A stretch of 64,000 nucleotides of DNA, taken from contig NZ_KB902226.1 in the NCBI RefSeq assembly GCF_000379425.1, positions 62,001 to 126,000 on the forward strand, read 5' to 3'. Of this stretch, positions 53,000 to 61,514 are shown one piece after another (position 1 is the first letter of the stretch; every line of letters starts with the position of its first letter). The position numbers and the translations under genes were made by a program. The stretch is from Corynebacterium lubricantis DSM 45231 (GTDB lineage: Bacteria > Actinomycetota > Actinomycetes > Mycobacteriales > Mycobacteriaceae). The notes below the pieces were generated by a model that had not been told where the DNA came from, searched no databases, and saw only the letters and a program-made list of their open reading frames with translations.

Positions 53000-53683
53000 A
53001 TGAGCCCTAAGAAACTTTCGTCGCGCGATGGTCTCGCTGCCATGCTCGAGGCTTTGCGCTCCCCTGGTTACCAGCGCACCTTAGCCCTGCGCCGCTTCCT
53101 TGCTGCCACATTGGTCCTTATCGCCGTAGCCAGCCTTGTCACATCGACGTTTTCCCGCGACCCGTCTGTAGTTACTCTTACTTCCCCGGTAGAAGCCGGG
53201 TCGGTCATTAGTGAGGAAGATGTGCGCATAACTCATGTGCCACGAGATTTGATGCCCCACAACGCGGTCACGCTTATCGACGATGCGGTGGGCCGCGTCG
53301 TTGTAGCGCACGGCAGTGAAGGCCAATTCCTCACCAGCGTGCAACTCCTCGGCGAGGAATATTCTGCGGCATATGTGTCACAAATCACAGACGATTTTCC
53401 GGCGGATGACCACACCATGGTGCCCATCAAATTGGCGGAGCCTGACATTATCCACCTTCTCCACCAAGGTGCCACGGTAAATATTGTCTCTACCAATAGC
53501 AACACTGGCACCCCTGACATCATTGCTACTGGTGGTCGCGTTGTTTTTGCAGGTGAAACCGATTCTAGTGATGCAGAAACTGTGTTAATTCTACTCCCCG
53601 AAGAGATGGCGAATGCGGCTGCGGCAGCTTCCCTCACAGCTCCCCTGACAGTCATACTTACCGAATCACATAAGAATATTTGA
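53000..53683 (+). CDS. SAF domain membrane protein
   Basis: A 227-residue protein with one transmembrane helix (RFLAATLVLIAVASLVTSTF, about residues 32-51) and an extracellular SAF domain (VTLTSPVEAGSVISEEDVRITHVPRDLMP, residues 58-86), similar to CpaB/RcpC pilus proteins and FlgA-like chaperones, which bind sugars or peptidoglycan. A second half (residues 125-225) resembles the CpaB-type extension. No pilus genes are near; the role is unknown. Start is uncertain: ATG 53000 directly follows a TAGGGT box, so an ATG at 53042 is another candidate. Confidence 0.7.
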   Translation: MSPKKLSSRDGLAAMLEALRSPGYQRTLALRRFLAATLVLIAVASLVTSTFSRDPSVVTLTSPVEAGSVISEEDVRITHVPRDLMPHNAVTLIDDAVGRVVVAHGSEGQFLTSVQLLGEEYSAAYVSQITDDFPADDHTMVPIKLAEPDIIHLLHQGATVNIVSTNSNTGTPDIIATGGRVVFAGETDSSDAETVLILLPEEMANAAAAASLTAPLTVILTESHKNI

Positions 53684-53798
53684 GCGTTTCTAACTTTACG
53701 AACAGAATTCGTCATAGTAACGTGCAGTCGTCGCGTGCGTCATGCACAAACTGCGCACGACTGACTTCGTTGTTGAAACCTTATTGAAGGAGACTTCT

Positions 53799-54218
53799 AT
53801 GCTTCAGGGCTTTAAAGAATTCATTATGCGCGGCAATGTCATCGACCTCGCTGTTGGTGTTGTTATCGGTGCCGCGTTCACCGCTGTTGTCACTGCTTTC
53901 TCGGACAACCTCATTAACCCACTGATCGCCGCTCTGGGTGGCGCAGACTTCGCTGGCCTTGGCTTCAATGTCATCCCAGAGAACGACGCAACCTTCCTGG
54001 ACTTCGGCGCTGTCCTCACCGCCTTCATCAACTTCATCCTGATTGCAGCGGTTGTTTACTTCGCAATCGTGATGCCAATGAACAAAGCAAACGAAGCTCA
54101 GATGCGTCGCAAGGGCCTCGACCCAGACGAGGAGACCCCAACCGACGTCGAGCTGCTCGCAGAGATCCGCGATCTCCTGCAGTCCGAAAAGGGCCAGGCA
54201 CCACGCGTTTCCGAGTAA
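53799..54218 (+). CDS. mscL: Large-conductance mechanosensitive channel MscL
   Basis: A 139-residue channel subunit with two transmembrane helices. MLQGFKEFIMRGNVIDLAVGVVIGAAFTAVV is the amphipathic helix plus TM1 with the constriction residues, GAVLTAFINFILIAAVVYFAIVMPMNK is TM2, and the C-terminal helix (TDVELLAEIRDLLQ) ends it. It opens as an emergency valve on osmotic downshift, complementing the two BCCT carriers. AAGGAG stands seven bases before ATG 53799, which decides the start against a 19-residue longer frame. A strong hairpin follows. Confidence 0.95.
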   Translation: MLQGFKEFIMRGNVIDLAVGVVIGAAFTAVVTAFSDNLINPLIAALGGADFAGLGFNVIPENDATFLDFGAVLTAFINFILIAAVVYFAIVMPMNKANEAQMRRKGLDPDEETPTDVELLAEIRDLLQSEKGQAPRVSE

Positions 54219-54251
54219 TGCTCGCACCGAAGCATTTCGGCTAATAGAAAA

Positions 54252-54293
54252 ACCTCGCATCACATCCTCAATTCGGAGGATGAGATGCGAGGT
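54252..54293. terminator. Terminator after mscL
   Basis: A stem of 9 plus 7 base pairs (54252-54260 with 54285-54293, and 54263-54269 with 54276-54282) with a 2x2 internal loop, followed by ATTTCTTATTT on the plus strand. Confidence 0.75.
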
Positions 54294-54305
54294 ATTTCTT
54301 ATTTC

Positions 54306-54536
54306 CTAATAATGAGGCGGTTTTTCGGTGAGGTAAGAGTCCTTCGACTTTTTCCCGTGATCGGCCTCGTCGTCATTCTCCGCCTCACCGTCGACCTCAA
54401 GGTCGACCGAGCGGACTGCATCCGCACTATTTAGCGAAGGGCTCCCCATCGTGCCAGGGGCATCCATTGAACGGTCATAGTCTGCTGCTGCCGAGCGCTT
54501 TTCTACACGACGACGCGGACGTGAACGGTCCCCCAT
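54306..54536 (-). CDS. Small hypothetical protein
   Basis: A 76-residue, highly charged protein: basic N-terminus (MGDRSRPRRRVEKRSAA) and acidic second half (VDLEVDGEAENDDEADHGKK). No family recognised. AGGTGA seven bases before the ATG and a position directly behind the MoaB-like gene on the same strand support it as a real gene; composition suggests a disordered protein. No transmembrane segment or cysteine. Confidence 0.5.
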   Translation of the reverse strand: MGDRSRPRRRVEKRSAAADYDRSMDAPGTMGSPSLNSADAVRSVDLEVDGEAENDDEADHGKKSKDSYLTEKPPHY

Positions 54537-54576
54537 CGCAGTTCACCTACTTAGCTGTTGGGCCTCTATTGGACCT

Positions 54577-55140
54577 CTATTGGACGCTGTATTTTTGCAA
54601 GTCACTGACCAAGTGATTAACCAGAGGAGCAACAGTGGCCATCCCGTCTCGCACCGCCAGGCGCGAGGAAGCAAGATTGACTACTACCGTCGAACCGGAC
54701 ACTCCGCAGATTCCCCGGGAAGTCGATGCATCGATTGCACCACATGCCTGACCCGATGAACGGATCGCCTGGGCTACGCCAGGAACCAGCTGATCGATGA
54801 CCGCACGTGTCGCCTCGGGTGCTCGATCGCGGGCACCTACACCTGTAGCGCCGATAGTAAGCACGAGATCGACACCACCGACAACGGCGGTTTCGATTGC
54901 CTTGCGGATGTCGGACTTCTTCGACTTAACTCGCACGATCCCGTCAACCGTGAAACCTGCCTCGACGGCGAGCTCGCCAACCAAGCTACCGGTGTCATCG
55001 CTTTCAGATTCATAGCGGTGGTCGGAGACCAAAACTATGAGGGCACGCCTCACGGGTGGCAATGTTGCTTCCCGCTCAGCTGCCAAAAGATATGCATCAT
55101 CTGGCTCTTCAATCTCTAAAGAGTCAAGAGAATCAGCCAT
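54577..55140 (-). CDS. MoaB/MogA family protein
   Basis: A 187-residue molybdopterin-binding-fold protein. ALIVLVSDHRYESESDDTGSLV, GVDLVLTIGATGVGARDRAPEATRAVID (the motif around the MPT site, normally T-x-GGTGxxxRD) and the SRGICGVSGSTVVVNL segment identify the MoaB2-like group; GGTG is GATG here. Adenylylation of molybdopterin or a loss-of-function structural role cannot be told apart. GAGGAGA five bases before the ATG. Next to mscL and the HtrA-type gene, as in mycobacteria. Confidence 0.8.
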   Translation of the reverse strand: MADSLDSLEIEEPDDAYLLAAEREATLPPVRRALIVLVSDHRYESESDDTGSLVGELAVEAGFTVDGIVRVKSKKSDIRKAIETAVVGGVDLVLTIGATGVGARDRAPEATRAVIDQLVPGVAQAIRSSGQACGAIDASTSRGICGVSGSTVVVNLASSRLAVRDGMATVAPLVNHLVSDLQKYSVQ

Positions 55141-55209
55141 ACGGGTCTCCTCATATCGAATCTCCCCACTCGAAAGTAGGAAGATTTCTCATTGTCTTCT
55201 TGTAGTAAT

Positions 55210-56481
55210 TTACTCGGAACTTAAGGTTACATCTACCGCTCGAGACTCTTCCGAGTTTCGGGGGTGGACTTCTAGGGTGACAGTTTCCCCAAATTGATGG
55301 GACCGTGCGGCCGCAATCAAATCATCCGCGGACTGGATCGTACGATCGTTGAGTTTCGTAACAATATCGCCTTCACCAAGACCAGCTTGATCGGCGGGAC
55401 CTCCGGATTCGACACCCATAATGAGCGCACCATCTTCCTGGCTTTGAACATCGACTTGAACACCTAACATCGGCTGCTTGGCCTCACCGGTTTCCACCAA
55501 TTGGTCGGCCACGCGTTTTGCAAAGTTCGATGGGATAGCAAAGCCCAATCCGATGGAGCCTGACGACTGCTCACCACTCGACAAAGATGCAATCACAGAG
55601 TTCATGCCGATGAGATTGCCATTCATATCAACGAGTGGACCGCCGGAATTGCCTGGGTTAATCGCGGCATCAGTTTGAATTGCGTCGATGAGAGAGCTCT
55701 CTCCCCCACCTTGAGAAGCACGAACAGGGCGGTCAAGCGCAGAAACAATACCCGAGGTCACAGTGGCAGACAGACCGAGTGGCGAGCCGACCGCGACTAC
55801 TTCTTGGCCAACGTGTAGCTCATTGGAGTCACCGAAGTTGAGCACGGGCAAGTTACTTACGCCGTCGATCTTGATTACGGCAATATCGGTGTTGACATCC
55901 GAGGCGATGTATTGCGCGTTGTGCTTCTCACCGTTGTTCAGCGTGACCTGAATTTCGGACGGTCCGCTGGCGGCTTCGGATACGACATGGTGGTTAGTCA
56001 GAACCAGACCATCGGATGAGATGATCGAACCGGAGCCTTCAGCGCCACCCGACATCGTAGAAATCTGAATCGACACAACCGCAGGAAGTACTTGCTCAGC
56101 TACTGATTCGACAGATCCCGCTGGTGCTGGCTCCGATGATGAAACGCTAGGATTCTCCAGAGAGCTATAGGCTTGAGCGTCTTTAGTGGCATTGCCTGCA
56201 ACATAGCCAGAAACTCCACCTGCGACAAGCGAGGTCACCAAGGCGATTGCAATGACTGATCCGGCTCCAAAACCCTTCTTTTCTTTCACGGGCTGTTGCT
56301 GGTTGCTCATCTGCGGGTCTTGAGAACTTTGGTTCCAGAACGACTGGCTGGATGAAGGAGTCTGTTGACTGTTGCCGTTTCCGTACGGTTGTTGCCCACT
56401 GTTGGGGTTGCCGTAGGGATATCCAGCTTGTGGTCGTTGTGGCTGCTGAGGAGTGTTCTCACCATTGTCTGGGCTGTTCAT
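55210..56481 (-). CDS. HtrA/DegP-type serine protease with PDZ domain (PepD-like)
   Basis: A 423-residue membrane-anchored protease. Residues 1-70 are cytoplasmic and Gln/Pro/Asn-rich, residues 73-95 form the transmembrane helix, and the trypsin-like domain carries the triad His165 (LTNHHVV), Asp199 (NTDIAV) and Ser279 (NPGNSGGPL). The PDZ domain starts near residue 335 (KQPMLGVQV) with a GLGEGDIVTKLND core. It handles misfolded exported proteins under envelope stress. In C. glutamicum and mycobacteria an MprAB-type two-component pair lies next to it; here the upstream side runs straight into rpmF instead. An AAATTA/TAATTT box six bases before the ATG allows a leaderless start. Confidence 0.9.
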   Translation of the reverse strand: MNSPDNGENTPQQPQRPQAGYPYGNPNSGQQPYGNGNSQQTPSSSQSFWNQSSQDPQMSNQQQPVKEKKGFGAGSVIAIALVTSLVAGGVSGYVAGNATKDAQAYSSLENPSVSSSEPAPAGSVESVAEQVLPAVVSIQISTMSGGAEGSGSIISSDGLVLTNHHVVSEAASGPSEIQVTLNNGEKHNAQYIASDVNTDIAVIKIDGVSNLPVLNFGDSNELHVGQEVVAVGSPLGLSATVTSGIVSALDRPVRASQGGGESSLIDAIQTDAAINPGNSGGPLVDMNGNLIGMNSVIASLSSGEQSSGSIGLGFAIPSNFAKRVADQLVETGEAKQPMLGVQVDVQSQEDGALIMGVESGGPADQAGLGEGDIVTKLNDRTIQSADDLIAAARSHQFGETVTLEVHPRNSEESRAVDVTLSSE

Positions 56482-56647
56482 GATAGGAAATTATCCCCCA
56501 CTGCTCTGTGCGAATTCTTAAGTTCCGAATCTGGCTAGCTACAGAATACCTGTAAGTTTCCTGTACCAGATACGCTGGCATTTTGCTTATGAATTCGATT
56601 CTAACGAAGAGCTCATCGCAGATGAAGCTGGCCCGGGAAGCACAAAA

Positions 56648-56673
56648 ATCCCCGGTTCTAAAGAACCGGGGAT
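56648..56673 (-). terminator. Terminator of rpmE-rpmF
   Basis: Perfect 12-bp arms (56648-56659, 56662-56673) with a two-base loop in a GC-rich core; TTTTTG follows on the minus strand. 21 bases after the rpmF stop. Confidence 0.85.
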
Positions 56674-56694
56674 GAATTGAGCTAGTGGCCTAGC

Positions 56695-56868
56695 TTAGAA
56701 CTGCTCAACGTCGACCAAGCCGAGCTGTGCAGCCTTCACCAGACGACGTGGGATACGCACGGTCTGGCCGTCGATCTTCACTTCCTGCAGCTGAGTGTTA
56801 TCAGCCTTCCACTGCGAGCGGCGGTGGCGGGTGTTGGACCGGGACATCTTAAACTTTGGGGTTGCCAT
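56695..56868 (-). CDS. rpmF: 50S ribosomal protein bL32
   Basis: A 57-residue protein, [20 protein letters not shown] at the start and [20 protein letters not shown] near the end. It matches the short corynebacterial L32 type and lacks the CxxC zinc ribbon of many L32 proteins, so it is a zinc-free form. AAGGAGGAG eight bases before the ATG. Follows rpmE by 43 bases on the same strand. Confidence 0.9.
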   Translation of the reverse strand: MATPKFKMSRSNTRHRRSQWKADNTQLQEVKIDGQTVRIPRRLVKAAQLGLVDVEQF

Positions 56869-56911
56869 ATCTGTTTCTCCTCCTTCGACCTAAATTGTAG
56901 GTTCGAGCGAC

Positions 56912-57181
56912 TTACTCTGCGGACTTCTTCTTGCGACGTGCCATGCCACCGAAACGGCGGTTGAACTTCTCAACGCGGCCAGCAGTGTCCATAACACGCT
57001 GCGCGCCGGTCCAGAATGGGTGGGACTCACTGGTCACGTCAACGACGATGAGTGGGTACTCATTGCCCTCGAACTCGACGGTGCGGTCAGACTCAACGGT
57101 CGAACGAGTCAGGAACTGGAAACCAGTACCTGCGTCCTGGAAGACTACCGGACGGTAATCTGGGTGGATATCCTTCTTCAT
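56912..57181 (-). CDS. rpmE2: 50S ribosomal protein bL31 type B (zinc-independent)
   Basis: An 89-residue L31 of the B type. [29 protein letters not shown] and [28 protein letters not shown] are diagnostic, and the CxxC zinc motif of type A L31 is absent. The basic tail (RRKKKSAE) is normal. B-type L31 proteins usually replace the zinc form under zinc limitation in species that have both. A GAGGG lies 13 bases upstream of the ATG, rather far. First gene of the pair with rpmF. Confidence 0.9.
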   Translation of the reverse strand: MKKDIHPDYRPVVFQDAGTGFQFLTRSTVESDRTVEFEGNEYPLIVVDVTSESHPFWTGAQRVMDTAGRVEKFNRRFGGMARRKKKSAE

Positions 57182-57355
57182 AAATATTCGTTTCCCTCAG
57201 GATTGAACATCGGGTCGGTTCCAAGGCCTTGTATAACGTCCAGGGATCGTGCCCGAGTTGGGTGCGAAAATGTACTCTTATCCAGCAGCGACGCGAAGCA
57301 ATCGCACGGAGTGATCCGAGTGAAAGCCCGATCGAGGCGGACAACTTGACCTATT

Positions 57356-58267
57356 CTACAGGTCAGCCCCCATTTTCAGAAATCGCTCTTTTGCCGACCG
57401 CGTCGTGGCGAAGTGCCCCCGACGTGCACAGACACACACGATCACAACTCCAGCCATCATTTGGGCAAGACCCGTGACTATCCACACCCGTGGACCGAGT
57501 TCCACGGGGTAGATCACCGAGCAGATTGCTAACCAGAAATGAAATCCTCCGTGAGTGCCGGCCGCCCACCAGAAATGACCCCGCCACAGTACTAATGCAG
57601 CACCCAGAACGGACATGCCGAGCGGAACGATGAGGTAATAAATGTGCTCTGCGACGCTTTGTTGACCACCTGAAGAAAAGAGGTGCGCGGCGACGAAGCC
57701 TACAGTTGTCCATCCGAACGCCGTCCACGGCCGGTGGCGCAAGACATCGAAAAGCCAGCCGCGGTAGAGTAGTTCCTCTGGAATGCCCTGCAGGAGAAAT
57801 GATCGAGAGATCAGAAAGAACACGAGTGCTGTAATACTCGCGTTGTTAAGGTCTCCGCCCGGGCCAGTAAGTTCCTCCCCAGAAACAGCAGTCTCCGCGG
57901 GGCTCACCCCAGCAAGCATTGCCCAACTCGCCACCATCACAATGCCAATTATGAGGATTCCTCCCGCTAGGCCACTAGCGGCCGCCCGCGCATCGAGCAT
58001 GCGAAGAACTCTGATCGGCCGACGTTCAATCCAGCGCATCCACACCCACACACCCAGAACAATCACGGCTGGGGTAAGAAGGAAGATCACGCTGGTTGCC
58101 ACGATCTCGGCGTCCCCACTAAAGTGCGACTCCGCCCATGCATGAAGTGGCAGTCGTGCATAGTTGCTGCCGGATAAGACCGCCAGGGCGACCGCGAGGC
58201 GGATAAGTATTCCCCACCAGCGCGTACTCAGGACGGGCTGCGAGCTCGAAAGTTCATTTGATTTCAT
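57356..58267 (-). CDS. CPBP family intramembrane metalloprotease
   Basis: A 303-residue membrane protein of the CAAX protease and bacteriocin-processing family with about eight transmembrane helices. Motif 1 is IPEELLYRGWLFDVL (EExxxR), motif 2 FVAAHLFSSGG (FxxxH), motif 3 THGGFHFW. The family includes bacteriocin immunity and prenyl-protein processing members; the substrate is unknown. ATG 58267 is chosen because TAGCGT sits seven bases upstream and the frame before it overlaps the divergent kinase promoter. Divergent from a two-component system, which may control it. Confidence 0.8.
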   Translation of the reverse strand: MKSNELSSSQPVLSTRWWGILIRLAVALAVLSGSNYARLPLHAWAESHFSGDAEIVATSVIFLLTPAVIVLGVWVWMRWIERRPIRVLRMLDARAAASGLAGGILIIGIVMVASWAMLAGVSPAETAVSGEELTGPGGDLNNASITALVFFLISRSFLLQGIPEELLYRGWLFDVLRHRPWTAFGWTTVGFVAAHLFSSGGQQSVAEHIYYLIVPLGMSVLGAALVLWRGHFWWAAGTHGGFHFWLAICSVIYPVELGPRVWIVTGLAQMMAGVVIVCVCARRGHFATTRSAKERFLKMGADL

Positions 58268-58274
58268 GCTTTCA

Positions 58275-58280
58275 ACGCTA
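58275..58280 (-). promoter_or_regulatory. -10 box of leaderless CPBP gene promoter
   Basis: TAGCGT on the minus strand, seven bases before ATG 58267. Confidence 0.4.
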
Positions 58281-58364
58281 TGAATTTGGCACGAACCACA
58301 AAAGTAGCTGCAGTCACGACTTTGCACCGGAAAAATCATGACCAAAGTCATGGGTCCAAGCCGG

Positions 58365-58370
58365 TAGTTT
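58365..58370 (+). promoter_or_regulatory. -10 box of leaderless histidine kinase promoter
   Basis: TAGTTT seven bases before ATG 58378, no ribosome binding site. Confidence 0.4.
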
Positions 58371-58377
58371 AGGACCC

Positions 58378-59490
58378 ATGGCTCCACAATCTCGCACCTC
58401 GCAGGACCCCGCGAGTACCTTCCTGAGGTTCTTGGACTATTTCTGCATACTTTTTGCACTAGTCCTGATCAATTCGGGCATCTACGGCACGAACACCGCC
58501 CCCGTGTGGATCACCGTAGTAATCACCATTGCCTTTATGATCTCGTGGTTTGTATGGCGCCGGTGGCCTTCGGCAAGCACTGCCGCACTAGTCGGGATCG
58601 TCGGAGTCATGGTGCTGGTTGTGGCGAATAACCCGATTAGCGTGGCGGCTTTATGGCTCAGCATTGTGGCTCTCTCCCAGAGTCTGCCCCGCTCCATTGC
58701 CCTTGCATTGTGTTCCATACCGGTCGCCACCACGATCGGCCTCCACCTTGTCGTCGGTAGCCCGTTCAGCAAAATAGCCATTGAAGTGGGCGCCATGCTC
58801 ATCGCGGTCGCCGCTGGCATCGCCCTTGCCGATTCCATCAACACCTCGATCGACAACACAAAGCAGCTCAAAGCAGCACTCCGCGACTCCCAGGAACTGG
58901 CACTTTCCCGGGAGCGCGAGCGCATCGCCGCTTCACTCCACGACGGCCTCGGACATCGCCTCACCAGTATCGGCCTGAGCCTGGACTATTCCGCGCGCAT
59001 GATTGGCAGAGACCCAGCGAAGGCACGCAGCGAAATCGATTCCGCACGCCAGGCCACATCGGATGCGCTTGACAGCATGAGAACAACGGTCAGAGCAATG
59101 AAACCGATTTCGCTTAACGACGAGGCGCTCTCCCCCACCCTGCGCTGATTCGCCACGAGCTTCGATAACACGGACCTGGACGTGAGCGTTGAAGGCGAGC
59201 CCGAATCGTCGCTAAGCGATGACACTGCACAACTTATCTTGCACTTTGTCCAGGAAGCGCTGACGAACGTCGTGCGGCATGCACGCGCAGATCGTGTCAT
59301 CATCCGCGTTGCCGAGGACGAAGTTGCAGTCTCCGATAATGGCATGGGTAACGACCACCAGGCGGGCTTCGGACTCGACTCTATGCGCGAGAAGGCGCAC
59401 AGCCTCGGGGCCCGGATAGATACAGCGCCTCACGGCGGCATCGATGGTGGTTTCCGCCTGACTTTGAAACTCCCGAAGGAGCGCGCATGA
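58378..59490 (+). pseudogene. NarL-type sensor histidine kinase interrupted by an in-frame stop
   Basis: The frame is a complete membrane histidine kinase except for a TGA at 59146-59148. Part one (58378-59148, 256 residues) has about five or six transmembrane helices and the HisKA_3 dimerisation helix with phospho-accepting His188 in RIAASLHDGLGHRL. The same frame continues without a shift after the stop and holds the ATPase domain: ILHFVQEALTNVVRHARAD (N box), VAVSDNGMGNDHQAGFGLDSMREKAHSLGA (G1 and G2 boxes). The codon change looks like CGA to TGA. It may be a real null mutation, or a sequencing error; a GTG at 59182 could start the ATPase part alone. The last codons overlap the response regulator start (ATGA). 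Confidence 0.8.
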
Positions 59491-60116
59491 ACACGTCACT
59501 AAAGGTCCTGCTTATCGACGATCACGAGATGCTTCTCCGTGGCCTCACGCTCTTATTCGAGACGATTGAAGGGATTGACATCGTCGCAACTACGACGCAA
59601 GGTGGCCAATCGCTGAGTCTCGCGCGCGGCCATGCCGTCGATGTTGTTGTCACCGATGCGGCGATGCCCGGCGTGGATGGTTTGAGGGTGGTGAAAATGT
59701 GCGCGAAGGAATTTCCAGTCCTTGTCTTGACTACCTTCGATGATGCCAAGCTCGTCTCTACTCTGATTGCCGCGGGAGCGTCGGGCTATCTCCTCAAGGA
59801 CATCCAGCCTGAGGAATTGGCACGCGCGATTCGGGCGGCTGTATCGGGAGGTTTGGTTCTGGATCCGCGGATTGCTCGGTTCGCTCATGGCACGGTTGAG
59901 CAACGTAGCGAACTTGCCATCCTGACGCGAGCGGAACGAGGAGTCGCGGAACTTGTTTCTCTAGGCCTTACTAATAAGGACATTGCGGGACAGCTCGTCT
60001 TAGCGGAAGGCACCGTGAAGAATCACGTGTCCCAACTACTGCGTAAACTTGGGGCGAAAGATCGCACGGCTTTGGCCCTGCGTCTGGCCCGGTCGCTTCA
60101 AAATGAAACTGCCTAG
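59487..60116 (+). CDS. NarL/LuxR family response regulator
   Basis: A 209-residue regulator. The receiver domain has LLIDDHEMLLRGL, the phospho-acceptor Asp57 (VVVTDAAMPG), Thr and Lys in VLTTFDD and GYLLKDIQ; the C-terminal LuxR-type helix-turn-helix is AERGVAELVSLGLTNKDIAGQLVLAEGTVKNHVSQLLRKLG. It overlaps the kinase gene by four bases (ATGA), so translation is coupled to the downstream, post-stop part of that frame. Targets are unknown; the divergent CPBP protease gene is a natural candidate. With its kinase broken it may be constitutively inactive or accept phosphate from elsewhere. Confidence 0.9.
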   Translation: MNTSLKVLLIDDHEMLLRGLTLLFETIEGIDIVATTTQGGQSLSLARGHAVDVVVTDAAMPGVDGLRVVKMCAKEFPVLVLTTFDDAKLVSTLIAAGASGYLLKDIQPEELARAIRAAVSGGLVLDPRIARFAHGTVEQRSELAILTRAERGVAELVSLGLTNKDIAGQLVLAEGTVKNHVSQLLRKLGAKDRTALALRLARSLQNETA

Positions 60117-60356
60117 TTACTTTCTAGTTCTTCCCAGTTACCGCGTGAACAGGTGATTAGGAAAATTAAACACTACCAGGTAGCATTGACACTCGCTGTT
60201 GTCGAAGTACACGTTTACGCCCCGTCAACCGGCTACCAGTGACACCCTTGAACTTTTGGCCACACCTCACATCCGGTCAATCCTCACCTTTCAAGTGCGG
60301 AGTCACATTAATGGTCTTAGCCATGTCGTGGGCGGCAAGGAGAAAGAAGCACACCC

Positions 60357-60593
60357 ATGTCGGCTATTTGCCAGGTCACGGGACGGAAGCCACAATTCGG
60401 CAAAACCGTCTCGCACTCGCACCGCCGCAGCTCGCGCCGTTGGAACCCCAACGTGCAGCGCAAGCGGTTTTACCTGCCCTCCGAGGGCCGTACCATCACC
60501 CTGACCGTATCTACTAAGGGTCTCAAGATCATTGACCGCGACGGCATCGAGTCCGTTGTTGCCAAGATCCGCGCCCGTGGGGAGAAGATCTAA
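60357..60593 (+). CDS. rpmB: 50S ribosomal protein bL28 (C-minus)
   Basis: A 78-residue L28. [34 protein letters not shown] is the family start, with the zinc CxxC reduced to CQVT. ICQVTG is the zinc-free form. First gene of a four-gene cluster with rpmG, rpsN and rpsR. The upstream 240 bases hold the promoter; I find no clear Zur-type palindrome there. A GGAG is present but 14 bases from the ATG. Confidence 0.9.
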   Translation: MSAICQVTGRKPQFGKTVSHSHRRSSRRWNPNVQRKRFYLPSEGRTITLTVSTKGLKIIDRDGIESVVAKIRARGEKI

Positions 60594-60596
60594 GAG

Positions 60597-60761
60597 ATGG
60601 CACGTAATGACATCCGCCCTATCATCAAGCTCAAGAGCACTGAGGGCACCGGTTACACCTACGTAACCCGTAAGAACAAGCGCAATAACCCGGACCGTAT
60701 CTCTTTGAAGAAGTACGATCCGATTGCTAAGAAGCACGTCGAATTCCGCGAGGAGCGATAA
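60597..60761 (+). CDS. rpmG: 50S ribosomal protein bL33 (C-minus)
   Basis: A 54-residue protein, [19 protein letters not shown] then [20 protein letters not shown] and KHVEFREER. The four zinc cysteines of C-plus L33 are absent. Starts three bases after the rpmB stop and ends three bases before the rpsN start, so translation is coupled along the cluster. Confidence 0.92.
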   Translation: MARNDIRPIIKLKSTEGTGYTYVTRKNKRNNPDRISLKKYDPIAKKHVEFREER

Positions 60762-60764
60762 TTT

Positions 60765-61070
60765 ATGGCTAAGAAGTCAAAGATCGCCAAGAATGAGCAG
60801 CGCAAGGAGATTGTCGCTCGTTACGCAGAGCGTCGCGCTGAACTCAAGGCAATTATCAAGAACCCAAACACGTCTGACGAAGACCGCTTGGATGCACAGT
60901 TCGAACTGAACAAGCAGCCACGCGACGCTTCCGCAGCACGTGTCCGCAACCGTGACGCACAGGATGGTCGCCCACGTGGTTACCTCCGTAAGTTCGGTTT
61001 GTCCCGTGTCCGCATGCGTGGCATGGCTCACCGCGGTGAGCTGCCAGGCGTTCGTAAGTCTTCGTGGTAA
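60765..61070 (+). CDS. rpsN: 30S ribosomal protein uS14 (C-minus)
   Basis: A 101-residue S14 of the long, zinc-free type (about 100 residues, against 61 for the zinc form). [28 protein letters not shown] and the C-terminal [29 protein letters not shown] are diagnostic. No cysteine is present in the RNRDAQ/GRPRG region where the zinc form carries its CxxC pair. Confidence 0.95.
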   Translation: MAKKSKIAKNEQRKEIVARYAERRAELKAIIKNPNTSDEDRLDAQFELNKQPRDASAARVRNRDAQDGRPRGYLRKFGLSRVRMRGMAHRGELPGVRKSSW

Positions 61071-61085
61071 GGGAGAACTGCTGAA

Positions 61086-61334
61086 ATGAAGCGCACTAAT
61101 AACCGCAAGCCACGGGTTGAGCAGTCCCGTCGCCCAAAGAAGAACCCGCTCAAGGCCGAAGGCATTGAGAAGGTGGACTACAAGGACATCAAGACCCTTC
61201 GTCTGTTCATCTCCGATCGCCATAAGATCCGCTCCCGTCGCGTCACTGGCCTGACGCCACAGCAGCAGCGCCAGGTCGCTACCGCTGTGAAGAACGCACG
61301 CGAAATGGCTCTCCTGCCGTTCACCAGCCGCTAA
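61086..61334 (+). CDS. rpsR: 30S ribosomal protein bS18 (C-minus)
   Basis: An 82-residue S18. The family block [50 protein letters not shown] is complete. The N-terminus ([22 protein letters not shown]) lacks the cysteines of the zinc form. Last gene of the cluster, 15 bases after rpsN, and followed by a strong terminator. Confidence 0.95.
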   Translation: MKRTNNRKPRVEQSRRPKKNPLKAEGIEKVDYKDIKTLRLFISDRHKIRSRRVTGLTPQQQRQVATAVKNAREMALLPFTSR

Positions 61335-61370
61335 ATACGGTTGTTCGGACGATAGCAGCAAGAGTTCGAG

Positions 61371-61417
61371 AAACACCCGTTTCACCCCCGATTCATTCGG
61401 GCGTGGAACGGGTGTTT
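61371..61417 (+). terminator. Rho-independent terminator of the rpmB-rpsR cluster
   Basis: Stem of 11 bp (61371-61381 with 61407-61417), extended by CAC/GTG and CCCG/CGGG inner pairs, followed by TTTTATTTGG. Confidence 0.85.
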
Positions 61418-61514
61418 TATTTGGTTTAAGCACTTTCGGGGGCACCTTTTCCGATTCCGTCAGAAACGGTGTATCTTTCGGTCTATAGAAAAGTATCTTT
61501 GACGAAAGGTAGAA

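Noticed and set aside
60117..60356. A Zur operator before rpmB
   Set aside because: No inverted repeat resembling the Zur box was found by eye; TGATTAGGAAAATTA lacks the symmetry.
61461..61514. An AmtR operator in front of amtR itself
   Set aside because: Only a short CTATAGA palindrome is present; the known operator needs two half-sites separated by about six bases.
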